Below are positions 8,309 to 15,415 of a DNA stretch of 19,627 nt, piece after piece. Origin of the DNA: JAVBKP01 sp031553975 (lineage in GTDB: Bacteria > Bacillota > Clostridia > Peptostreptococcales > Anaerovoracaceae). The notes under the pieces were generated by a model. The model made no database searches, was not told the DNA's origin, and was given only the letters and a program-made list of their open reading frames with translations. Location of the stretch: NCBI GenBank assembly GCA_031553975.1, contig JAVBKP010000041.1:1-19627 (forward strand). Reading direction: 5' to 3'. The first letter of the stretch is position 1. The number at the start of each line of letters is the position of its first letter. A program made the position numbers and the translations under genes.

Positions 8309-10630
8309 ATGGCTAAAAACAACAATAGTGGGTTAAAACAAAGTTTTTTTGTTGAATTTACTCAGAAATTAAGCATCAGACCAAGACTTATCGCAGCATT
8401 CTTTTTGGTGGGTTTTTTAGGCATAGGACTATCTATCAATGCCATCAATAGCCTTGGCATTGTATCACAAACTACGGTAGACTTGTACAATAGGCCATTT
8501 AAGGTGACCAATATAGTCATGGACATGGAAAGAGATTTGGTTACAATAGAAAAAGATATGTTAAGAGCTGTTGTGGCACCTACCATGGAAGAGACAAAAA
8601 AATGGCTTGATGAGGCCAATGAGTTGGGTGAAGGGTTCGAGGCCATGGGAGAAGAACTCGCACCGATTTTTGCAAAGGATGCCAAGCCAGAAAGACGAGA
8701 AAAACTAGAAGAGTTTTTCAAGCAAGATAAAGAAGCGGATGTGCATAGGCAAGAGGTAGATGCGGCTGCTTTGGCATTGAATAATGATTTGGCAATGAAA
8801 ATTTTAAATGAAGAATATATGGAACATTATCAGGCTTGCCAAAAACTCTTGCTTGAGATTGAAGATATTGCCATGGTAAATGCAGAGAATTTTTATAATG
8901 AGTCAATTGACAAGGCAGACAATGCAGAAAAACTAACATTGGCTCTTGGAACAGGGCAAATTATTTTAACGTTCATACTGGCATTGATTATTGTTAGAAG
9001 TATTATATACCCATTGCTAAATGTCAAAAGAGCAGCGCAGCAAGTGGCACAAGGCAATCTTGATGTGAGGGTGGATTATAATCAAAAGGACGAAATTGGT
9101 GATGTGGCAAGAGCCTTCACAGAAGTAATAGATGCACTTACTATTTTAAGTGAAAACACAGAAACCCTTAAAGAATGCGCAACAAAGGGAGATATTACAA
9201 AACGCGTAGAAGCTGATAAAATCAGTGGTAAGTATAAAGAAATCATAGGTGGAATTAACGGCATACTGGACATATTCGTAGGGCATTTTAATGCGATTCC
9301 ATTGGCAGTCACAATTAGTGATACTGGAAACAATGTTCTATTTGAAAATAAAACGGTACAGAGCTATAGGCAAATTGATCCTAGTAATATTGACAAACAA
9401 ACTTCTGCATTTTGCAATGAAGTAGGGCAGGCTATGGGAAATTTAGAAATAGGAATTGATCAGACTGAGGTAAAAACATCCCAAAGGGAATCTCAAAGGC
9501 AAGCAGCAGCAGTTGCTGCCCAGATGGTAGTAGCTGAAAAACAATCAAAATTCCAGCAAACGGCAGTGCAAATGTTGATTGAATCACTTGAAAAACTTGC
9601 TGTAGGTGATTTGAATATTGTAGCACCACCAGGTCGAAATCAGGTCGACGAAGACATTAGAGAGGTTTATGAGAACTTCCAAAAAATAGGAATTACATTA
9701 GAAAGCAGTTGTTCAACAATTAAGAGCTATATCAGTGAATTATCAGATATATTGGGTAAAATTGCAGATAAAGATCTAAATATAGGCATTGATAGAGAAT
9801 ATTTAGGCGACTTTACGGCATTGAAGACATCTATTAACAACATCGCAGAAAATCTAAATGATGTGTTTGGAGAAATTCTATCAGCCACAAACCAAGTGCA
9901 AACCGGGTCTTCTCAAATGGCCAGTGCATCGCAGACCCTTTCGCAAGGAGCCTCTGAGCAAGCCAGCGCTATAGAGCAAATTAGCTCGACTGTTGCAATC
10001 GTTGCTGAGCAGACCAAAAGCAATGCGGACAATGCAAATAGGGCAAATAGCATTTCACTCTCTGCAAAAAAAGATGCAGAGGTGGGGAATAGACAAATGG
10101 GCGAGATGGTTGTCGCCATGGGAGATATCAAAGAAGCTTCACAGGGAATAGCGAATATCATAAAAGTTATCGAAGATATTGCGTTCCAAACAAACATATT
10201 GGCATTAAACGCCGCAGTTGAAGCGGCTAGGGCTGGTGAACATGGCAAGGGATTTGCTGTAGTGGCAGAAGAGGTGAGGAACTTAGCTGCTAGGAGTGCA
10301 ACTGCTGCAAAAGAGACCACAGACATGATAGAAAACTCTATAAATAGAGTAGAAATTGGGTCAAAGATAGCAAATGAGACAGCAGGTGCGTTAAACAAAA
10401 TCGTATCAGGTGTAACTGCTACAGTAGATATTGTCGAAACAATTGCAGAAGCCTCCGCACAGCAAGCATCAGCAATTGCTCAAATTGACAATGGTATAGA
10501 GCAAGTATCCAAAGTAACCCAAGACAATACTGCAGCAGCGGAAGAGACAGCATCAGCAAGTGAAGAAATGGCAGGTCAGGCGCATACATTGTATAATATG
10601 GTTAGTAACTTTAAACTGAAAAACAGTTAG
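8309..10630 (+). CDS. Methyl-accepting chemotaxis protein with repeated HAMP-like segments
   Basis: A 773-residue transmembrane chemoreceptor that signals to CheA/CheW. AGGAGG at 8298-8303 supports the ATG. Helix 1 is about 27-47. An alpha-helical external sensor (about 48-210), resembling the four-helix-bundle type, leads to helix 2 (about 211-232). A HAMP domain follows (about 230-283). Residues 284-330, 421-470 and 471-525 look like further HAMP-type repeats (note KGDITKRV, VGDLNIV and DKDLNIGI). A short PAS-like stretch, IPLAVTISDTGNNVLFENK, lies at about 330-348. The signalling hairpin is typical, with EDIAFQTNILALNAAVEAAR at about 622-641. No CheR-binding NWETF-like pentapeptide is present at the end (FKLKNS). 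The ligand is unknown. The next gene starts 33 nt downstream and may be co-transcribed. Confidence 0.95.
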   Translation: MAKNNNSGLKQSFFVEFTQKLSIRPRLIAAFFLVGFLGIGLSINAINSLGIVSQTTVDLYNRPFKVTNIVMDMERDLVTIEKDMLRAVVAPTMEETKKWLDEANELGEGFEAMGEELAPIFAKDAKPERREKLEEFFKQDKEADVHRQEVDAAALALNNDLAMKILNEEYMEHYQACQKLLLEIEDIAMVNAENFYNESIDKADNAEKLTLALGTGQIILTFILALIIVRSIIYPLLNVKRAAQQVAQGNLDVRVDYNQKDEIGDVARAFTEVIDALTILSENTETLKECATKGDITKRVEADKISGKYKEIIGGINGILDIFVGHFNAIPLAVTISDTGNNVLFENKTVQSYRQIDPSNIDKQTSAFCNEVGQAMGNLEIGIDQTEVKTSQRESQRQAAAVAAQMVVAEKQSKFQQTAVQMLIESLEKLAVGDLNIVAPPGRNQVDEDIREVYENFQKIGITLESSCSTIKSYISELSDILGKIADKDLNIGIDREYLGDFTALKTSINNIAENLNDVFGEILSATNQVQTGSSQMASASQTLSQGASEQASAIEQISSTVAIVAEQTKSNADNANRANSISLSAKKDAEVGNRQMGEMVVAMGDIKEASQGIANIIKVIEDIAFQTNILALNAAVEAARAGEHGKGFAVVAEEVRNLAARSATAAKETTDMIENSINRVEIGSKIANETAGALNKIVSGVTATVDIVETIAEASAQQASAIAQIDNGIEQVSKVTQDNTAAAEETASASEEMAGQAHTLYNMVSNFKLKNS

Positions 10631-10663
10631 ACAAACAAGTATGACAGTGATGGAGGTTGAGAA

Positions 10664-11491
10664 ATGAGTGATAAAATGGTAAAAATTGACAGTGAAAAAT
10701 GTGTAGGGTGCGGGCAGTGTGTGAAAGATTGCTTCAATATGAACCTAAAAGTGGAAAATGGCAAGGCTAGCACAAATAGCGATAAATGTTTTTTATGTGG
10801 GCATTGTGTGGCCATCTGTCCAGAGAATGCAGTGACCATTGCAGCATACCCAGATGAAGCACTGATAGAAAAGAAGGATTTGGAGGCCATTGCACCAAAT
10901 GCGCTTTTAGATTTCATCAAGATGAGAAGAACAGTGAGGAACTTCACAGACCAACCAGTGGAAAAAGAGAAAATTGAAAGAATCCTCCAAGCAGGGAGAT
11001 TTACCCCTACGGCTAGCAATAGACAAAGCGTTTCATACATAGTACTGCAAGACAAATTGCCAGAAGTGCTAGGCATGGCCGTAGAAAGATTGGCTGAGAT
11101 TGGGCAAGGTTTTCTGGCGGATGTCAACGCTTCGCCATTGATCAAGGGATACGCGCAAAGATGGGTAGATATGGCAGATAAATACAAAACCAACCCAGAA
11201 GAGCCGACCATGCTATTTTTCAAGTCTAAGACTGTGATTTTAGTGGTGACAGATACGCCTGTGGATGGGCATTTGGCAGCATCTAACATGGAGCTTATGG
11301 TAAATGCAGAGGGGCTAGGCTCGCTATTTAGTGGATTTTTCATAAGGGCAGCAGCAGGGAATCAGAAAATAAAGGAATTTTTAGGAATAGATGGAACAAA
11401 AGAAGTGGTTTCCTGTATGGTAATCGGCTATCCAGAGGTGACATATCATAGAAGCGCGCCACGCAAAGAGGCAGATATAAAGTGGTACTAG
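10664..11491 (+). CDS. Ferredoxin-nitroreductase fusion protein
   Basis: A 275-residue soluble protein. The N-terminus holds two canonical 4Fe-4S motifs, Cys13/16/19/23 and Cys42/45/48/52, the second followed by Pro. From about residue 80 it is a nitroreductase-family flavoprotein, starting with FIKMRRTVRNFTDQPV, followed by GRFTPTASNRQSVSYIV, and ending with VVSCMVIGYPEVTYHR. Such fusions are frequent in anaerobes and probably pass electrons from the clusters to FMN for reduction of nitro, quinone or other substrates; the real substrate is unknown. GGAGG at 10652-10656 supports the ATG. The gene follows the chemoreceptor by 33 nt without a visible terminator. It converges on the next gene with a 21-nt gap and no hairpin. 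Confidence 0.92.
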   Translation: MSDKMVKIDSEKCVGCGQCVKDCFNMNLKVENGKASTNSDKCFLCGHCVAICPENAVTIAAYPDEALIEKKDLEAIAPNALLDFIKMRRTVRNFTDQPVEKEKIERILQAGRFTPTASNRQSVSYIVLQDKLPEVLGMAVERLAEIGQGFLADVNASPLIKGYAQRWVDMADKYKTNPEEPTMLFFKSKTVILVVTDTPVDGHLAASNMELMVNAEGLGSLFSGFFIRAAAGNQKIKEFLGIDGTKEVVSCMVIGYPEVTYHRSAPRKEADIKWY

Positions 11492-11512
11492 AAAATACAT
11501 AGGTCATACTGT

Positions 11513-12127
11513 TCACCAAATAAAAGGAATCAGTCTCCATGTACTAATACGGTATTCATCAAACTCTTGTCCAAATCTCTCCTTTAGTGCTTTCTCTTCA
11601 ACTAAAATTCTTATTCCAAAGCATATAGTACAAAGAATTAATGATAGTATTACAGCAATAATATTTCGCAGAGAAAGAGCAACACCGATTGTAAAGAGTA
11701 GCAAACCTGTATAAGAGGGGTTTCGTAAGAATTTGTAGACACCATGTTTAATTAGCCTCTGGTCGTCGGTGGTTTGTACGATAACGGTAAAAGCACGTCG
11801 CAATGTTAGTACAGATGCACAACGAAGCACAATCCCACCAATCATAAATACCGCTCCGAAGAAGTAAAAAAAACCAGGGAGATACTGCTTTATGGGAGAC
11901 AAGGACATGCTATTATTTGATAGAAAAAGGCTCAATTGAAGGCTTCCAAATAGACCGATAATGGCAACAAACATTGAACCAAAGTCGGAGGATTTTCTTT
12001 TATTGCGTGATTTTAGTCTGTTTATATCTGCGTAAATTTTTATCACAATCTCTGATATGAAGAAAACAATAAAAATTAAGCCAAAAATATAATATTCACC
12101 CAAAGATGAAAAGTATGAATAGGGCAT
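11513..12127 (-). CDS. Isoprenylcysteine carboxyl methyltransferase-like membrane protein
   Basis: A 204-residue membrane protein with about five hydrophobic helices. The C-terminal part has the ICMT/PEMT-type pattern: LIKHGVYKFLRNPSYTG (HG at about 128-129, RNP at 135-137), then a double helix and VEEKALKERFGQEFDEYR near the end. In this family these residues bind S-adenosylmethionine and the methyl acceptor at the membrane. Bacteria lack the CaaX-prenylation pathway, so the acceptor is probably another lipid or small molecule. The start chosen is ATG 12127, because GGAAGGTGAGG lies just before it (AAGGTG is 6 nt away). A GTG nine bases upstream overlaps that site and is less likely. Confidence 0.85.
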   Translation of the reverse strand: MPYSYFSSLGEYYIFGLIFIVFFISEIVIKIYADINRLKSRNKRKSSDFGSMFVAIIGLFGSLQLSLFLSNNSMSLSPIKQYLPGFFYFFGAVFMIGGIVLRCASVLTLRRAFTVIVQTTDDQRLIKHGVYKFLRNPSYTGLLLFTIGVALSLRNIIAVILSLILCTICFGIRILVEEKALKERFGQEFDEYRISTWRLIPFIW

Positions 12128-12207
12128 ATGCCTCACCTTCCCAATATATGCTCACTACAATGCAAAACATCGTTAGTGATTGCGCTACTAATAAAAATAC
12201 TAGATTT

Positions 12208-12236
12208 ATAATACCATTCAATATGAACGCATTCAA
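12208..12236 (-). promoter_or_regulatory. Probable sigma-A promoter of the ICMT-like gene, with a repeated octamer
   Basis: Read on the minus strand: TTGAAT (12236-12231), 17 bases, then TATTAT (12213-12208). This leaves about 75 nt of leader before ATG 12127. The octamer CATTCAAT (plus strand) occurs twice here with a 15-bp period, at 12215-12222 and 12230-12237, covering the -35 box and spacer. The stretch from 12128 to 12355 otherwise shows only this promoter and no convincing gene. Confidence 0.55.
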
Positions 12237-12355
12237 TAGAAATATTGAGAGGGTTTTTATATTCAATTCAAATCATAAAATGAGATTGATCATGCTATCT
12301 TCCAAAGACAATAGGATATGCGCTTTGCTATACCCATCCTAATAGTCTAATATGT

Positions 12356-12397
12356 AAAGGCTCAAAAATGTGTGAAATTTACATTTTTGAGCCTTTT
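12356..12397 (-). terminator. Perfect 16-bp hairpin terminator of the DUF378 gene
   Basis: Bases 12356-12371 pair perfectly with 12381-12396 around a 9-nt loop. The stem contains GGCTC/GAGCC and ends in A/T runs on both sides. It lies 11 nt past the stop of the DUF378 gene on the minus strand. It could also stop rightward transcripts, but no rightward gene ends just before it. Confidence 0.8.
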
Positions 12398-12407
12398 AAC
12401 TATGGCT

Positions 12408-12623
12408 TTAGTCTGCCACGTAGTCCCTGCGCCGTTCGCCTTCAAATAATATTTTGATGCAATACAGTCCAGATAGTCCTACTAACACGTAGATGATTTT
12501 AGAAAATACTGTGGCAGCACCGAAAATACTGTCTACGAGGTTAAAACTAAAAAATCCAATAAGTCCCCAGTTTATCGCACCTACTATTACTAGAAATAGG
12601 GCGATTTTGTCTAATACTCTCAT
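12408..12623 (-). CDS. DUF378 family small membrane protein
   Basis: A 71-residue protein with two hydrophobic helices. The N-terminal segment, KIALFLVIVGAINWGLIGFF, is the hallmark of DUF378 (note the GAINWGL turn), followed by NLVDSIFG and a second helix with IIYVLVGLSGLYCI. The tail is charged. The family is common in Bacillota and has no established function. GGAGG on the minus strand (12634-12630) supports the ATG at 12623. It is a single-gene unit closed by the hairpin at 12356-12397 and is divergent from the gene at 12743. Confidence 0.88.
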   Translation of the reverse strand: MRVLDKIALFLVIVGAINWGLIGFFSFNLVDSIFGAATVFSKIIYVLVGLSGLYCIKILFEGERRRDYVAD

Positions 12624-12670
12624 AATGAGCCTCCTTTTTGAGTTACAATGTAGAACAATAAAAGATAATT

Positions 12671-12699
12671 TTGATTTTTGTTCACAAATTTAGTATGAT
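12671..12699 (+). promoter_or_regulatory. Probable sigma-A promoter of the four-helix membrane protein gene
   Basis: TTGATT (12671-12676), 17 bases, then TATGAT (12694-12699), followed by an A/T-rich stretch and a start codon 43 nt further on. The 119-nt gap to the divergent DUF378 gene must also hold that gene's promoter, which I could not place with confidence. Confidence 0.6.
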
Positions 12700-12742
12700 T
12701 AAAAATAGAAAAATTATCAAAAAATAAAAATAAGGAGAGCGT

Positions 12743-13333
12743 ATGAATAAAATTCGACTAGGAAACATTGAAATATTTGGTATTCTTGGCATGGTGATTT
12801 GGGGTGCGGTTGTGCTTTTGCGTGAAAGTTCGTTTTCTGGAAATGGGACATACATATTTTTTAGGGGGATACTGCCTAACCTAGGTGCTGCATGGGCTGC
12901 AACCATGTTTGGCGCATGGTTGATACAATATATATGTAAGAGAAAGTATACGATTAAAAGGCATGTGCTGGCCTGCCTGTCGGTTTTAGCGCTGGCTATC
13001 ATTTCGGAAGTTATTCACCATTTTTTTCTCAACAGTCCGTTCGATATACATGATATTTTAACTACAATACTAGCCCAGACCCTAATTCTAATAATACCCA
13101 TCGCGATCAAGGATAAGGTGTTTGATGAGCAGGGTAGCAATACCAACATATTGATGTCTGAAATCTTAGAAATATCTGAAGAGTATGATCTCATAGATCA
13201 AAAAACTGGCGAGCTCTTTGATGAAAAGGGGATCAAAAACATGGTGGACAATGAGGCCCACCTTGATGAATTCGTGGACTCGTGGAAGAATAGAGTGATA
13301 GAACTATACAATGACACAGAGGATAAACAGTAA
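12743..13333 (+). CDS. Unrecognised four-helix membrane protein with acidic tail
   Basis: A 196-residue protein that I do not recognise. AAGGAG before ATG 12743 supports the start. Hydrophobic helices lie at about 9-27, 46-66, 74-95 and 104-123. A polar motif sits between helices 3 and 4: SEVIHHFFLNSPFDIHDI, with two adjacent His and Asp-x-His-Asp, which could bind a metal or take part in catalysis; this is speculation. The last 70 residues are soluble, acidic and probably cytoplasmic. It has its own promoter and converges on the antiporter gene with a 7-nt gap. Codon use resembles the neighbours, so it looks like a real gene. Confidence 0.75.
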   Translation: MNKIRLGNIEIFGILGMVIWGAVVLLRESSFSGNGTYIFFRGILPNLGAAWAATMFGAWLIQYICKRKYTIKRHVLACLSVLALAIISEVIHHFFLNSPFDIHDILTTILAQTLILIIPIAIKDKVFDEQGSNTNILMSEILEISEEYDLIDQKTGELFDEKGIKNMVDNEAHLDEFVDSWKNRVIELYNDTEDKQ

Positions 13334-13340
13334 AAAACAG

Positions 13341-14651
13341 TTAAAAAGGGAAAAATCTTCGTTTAGTAATCATATATGAAATAGGGATGGCAAACAGCAA
13401 GAGGGCATAGGGAATGGCACCAAATCCCACCCCTAGCATATGAAGAGGTACAGAGCAAGAAATAGCCCAAGGGACTATACCTGAGATGACAATGGATGAA
13501 TTTTCAATGTCAATGGCCAGTTCGGTGTTGGTTGCACCAGCATCTTCATAGAGTTTGCCCAGCAAATCCCGACATAGGATAGAGGCAATTGTCTGATTGC
13601 AAAAAATACAAATAATCAAAGTTGAACTGACGGTGGTCGCACCAAAGCGACCTATTTTTTTTGCCAAAAAAGCCAGCTTGTCTTGCAAGCTGCTTAGCAT
13701 AGAGGTTTCCTTAAAAATCCCAGAATAGCAAGAAGATAGCAGTACAATAAAGCACACCGTGAGCATGGAGGTAATACCACCCCCATTTAAGATTTTGCCA
13801 AGGCTCATACTTTGGGATGTATACCCAGAAAGTAAGATAGAAAGGGTTGCTTGTATTTGAAAACCTTGCATGAAAATAGTCAATCCAATGCCGCTGGCTA
13901 TACTGGCCACAAATACCCACAAGATAGGTACTTTTAGTAGGGGAAGAAAAAGCATAAAAAGTGCAGGGATAATACAAAAAATATTTATTTTGAAGTTGTT
14001 ATAAAAATCTGACATAATGGTAGCATCTATGGCCGATAGTGGATTGGCTATAGACAATGCCCCATAGGCAATGGTGACGAAGACCATTGGAATTACGGCT
14101 GTTTTTAGCATGAGCTTCACGTTGCTATAAAGATCCGTGCTTGTCAGGGAAGCCACAAGAATAGCACTAGAGGCGGCCGGTGAGGTTCGATCGCCAAAAT
14201 AAACCCCCGAGAGGATAGCACCAGCAGTAATAAGCTCATTCACGTCCCCACTGCGGGCAAGGGCCATGAGAATCACGCCAAGTGTTCCAGTGACACCATA
14301 ACTCGTACCTAGGATATAAGAAAGAAGGCAGCAAAGCAAAAAGGCAATCAGGATAAACATAGATGGCGTGATGAGCTGAATGCCATAATACACAAAGAAA
14401 GCAATAGTGCCAGAAGAACGCCAAATGGCAGTCAGAGCACCAATGAAAAGCATGAACCGAATGACAATCAGGGATTCTTTGCCCCCCGTAGCCGCCATTT
14501 TTAGTAGACTGGCCATAGAAAAACCGTTAAACCGCCCGACACCAACAAAGACGAATAGGCCCATGAGCATGGAAAATAGCACAGAAAGACCTGTAGCAAG
14601 GCAGAATATCATAGATAAGATGAATATTGAAAATGCCAATACTAACGGCAT
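13341..14651 (-). CDS. NhaC-type Na+/H+ antiporter family transporter
   Basis: A 436-residue polytopic membrane protein with about eleven hydrophobic helices. The segment SGVYFGDRTSPAASSAILVA followed by TDLYSNVKLMLKTAVIP resembles the conserved GD-x-x-SP and TDL region of NhaC antiporters. GTSYGVTGTLGVILMALA and, near the C-terminus, SSIVISGIVPWAISCSVP also match the family's pattern. The likely role is sodium export or pH homeostasis in exchange for protons, but related families move organic anions. The start chosen is ATG 14651, because GGAGG lies 7 nt upstream (14663-14659). An in-frame ATG at 14693 would put that site inside the gene. A divergent promoter lies at 14769-14796. Confidence 0.8.
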   Translation of the reverse strand: MPLVLAFSIFILSMIFCLATGLSVLFSMLMGLFVFVGVGRFNGFSMASLLKMAATGGKESLIVIRFMLFIGALTAIWRSSGTIAFFVYYGIQLITPSMFILIAFLLCCLLSYILGTSYGVTGTLGVILMALARSGDVNELITAGAILSGVYFGDRTSPAASSAILVASLTSTDLYSNVKLMLKTAVIPMVFVTIAYGALSIANPLSAIDATIMSDFYNNFKINIFCIIPALFMLFLPLLKVPILWVFVASIASGIGLTIFMQGFQIQATLSILLSGYTSQSMSLGKILNGGGITSMLTVCFIVLLSSCYSGIFKETSMLSSLQDKLAFLAKKIGRFGATTVSSTLIICIFCNQTIASILCRDLLGKLYEDAGATNTELAIDIENSSIVISGIVPWAISCSVPLHMLGVGFGAIPYALLLFAIPISYMITKRRFFPF

Positions 14652-14737
14652 GGTTGAACCTCCAAAGTAATACATATTTGCGGATAGTAACATCTTTTTA
14701 GCTTACCACATTCGCGTTAGGCTGGCAATAAAAATAC

Positions 14738-14757
14738 ATTGACTGAATTCATTCAAT
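14738..14757. promoter_or_regulatory. Probable TetR operator palindrome
   Basis: ATTGACTGAATTCATTCAAT is a 20-bp inverted repeat centred on GAATTC, with nine of ten base pairs symmetric; only position 6/15 differs. It covers the -35 box and most of the spacer of the tetR promoter, so bound repressor would block RNA polymerase. Size, symmetry and place fit TetR-family autoregulation. That the protein encoded at 14815 binds it is inferred. Confidence 0.65.
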
Positions 14758-14767
14758 AAGATATAAT
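14739..14767 (+). promoter_or_regulatory. Strong sigma-A promoter of the tetR-adaptor-RND operon
   Basis: TTGACT (14739-14744), exactly 17 bases, then a perfect TATAAT (14762-14767). It is the best promoter in the window, with a start codon about 48 nt further on. Strong core elements combined with an operator over the -35 box and spacer are typical of a repressed promoter. Confidence 0.82.
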
Positions 14768-14768
14768 G

Positions 14769-14796
14769 ATTATATATTTGCGCAGAAAATTTACAA
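14769..14796 (-). promoter_or_regulatory. Probable divergent promoter of the antiporter gene
   Basis: Read on the minus strand: TTGTAA (14796-14791), 16 bases, then a consensus TATAAT (14774-14769). Its -10 box lies back to back with the tetR -10 box, one base apart, forming the palindrome ATATAATgATTATAT. Transcription leftward would begin near 14762 and pass directly over the operator palindrome at 14738-14757, leaving a leader of about 110 nt. Confidence 0.55.
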
Positions 14797-14814
14797 GCAA
14801 AGGGAGGAATGAAT

Positions 14815-15408
14815 ATGGCACGTATATCCAAACCACCAGAAGAGCGTCGGGAAGAGATTATCATGGCAGCACGAACGCTTTTCTGTGACAAAGGGTTTGA
14901 CAAGACGATGATAACAGATATCGCGCAGGAAATAAATGTGGCGCAAGGTCTGGTATATCATTACTTTAAGTCAAAAAACGAGATTTTATATGCTGTCATC
15001 CAGCAACTTGGGGATGAATTTGCATTAAGTATAGGAGACCAAGCAAAGGAGCTGGATTGTGAGAATGCCTTTCATACGCTTAGCACGCTGATCCTAAAGA
15101 GACTGGTGAATATGCAGACTTTTATAGATTACATAAAGTTGGAGCAAAGCCTTGAAAGTGATCGCAGCCTTGTAGAATACATACGCTCAAAGATAATACT
15201 TTCAGTTTCGCCTATCATAGAGAACATCATAGAAACAGGCGTTGGGGACGGTTCTATTTGTTGCCCTGCACCAAGAGAATATGCTAAATTCCTATTGAGT
15301 GGGTTGAGCGGTCTTTATATGCCAGACGAGGAAGATACATTACATGAGTCATTGATCCAAGGAATGATTGAACGAATATTGGGCACAAGTGAGCCCTCAG
15401 AGGAGTAG
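14815..15408 (+). CDS. TetR/AcrR family transcriptional regulator
   Basis: A 197-residue DNA-binding repressor-type protein. The N-terminal TetR domain is clear: RREEIIMAARTLFCDKGFDK followed by the helix-turn-helix at about 32-51 (MITDIAQEINVAQGLVYHYF) and KSKNEIL. The C-terminal ligand-binding domain is not typical of one known subgroup. The start chosen is ATG 14815, 7 nt after GGGAGG (14802-14807); the ATG at 14809 is too close to that site. It is the first gene of an efflux operon, with the adaptor starting 7 nt after its stop. It probably represses the operon until a pump substrate binds. Confidence 0.92.
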   Translation: MARISKPPEERREEIIMAARTLFCDKGFDKTMITDIAQEINVAQGLVYHYFKSKNEILYAVIQQLGDEFALSIGDQAKELDCENAFHTLSTLILKRLVNMQTFIDYIKLEQSLESDRSLVEYIRSKIILSVSPIIENIIETGVGDGSICCPAPREYAKFLLSGLSGLYMPDEEDTLHESLIQGMIERILGTSEPSEE

Positions 15409-15415
15409 AAGCAAA

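Noticed and set aside
9913..10398. Minus-strand 161-codon open frame opposite the chemoreceptor signalling domain
   Set aside because: Ala-rich antisense of the conserved MCP helical hairpin; no independent start signals.
10627..11343. Long minus-strand open frame (238 codons) opposite the ferredoxin-nitroreductase
   Set aside because: The plus strand encodes an unmistakable protein with two 4Fe-4S motifs; the antisense product is Ser/Leu/Pro-rich, as expected of a shadow frame.
12106..12342. Rightward 78-codon open frame across the ICMT-like gene start
   Set aside because: It overlaps the well-supported start and promoter of the minus-strand gene, has no ribosome binding site, and its product resembles no protein pattern.
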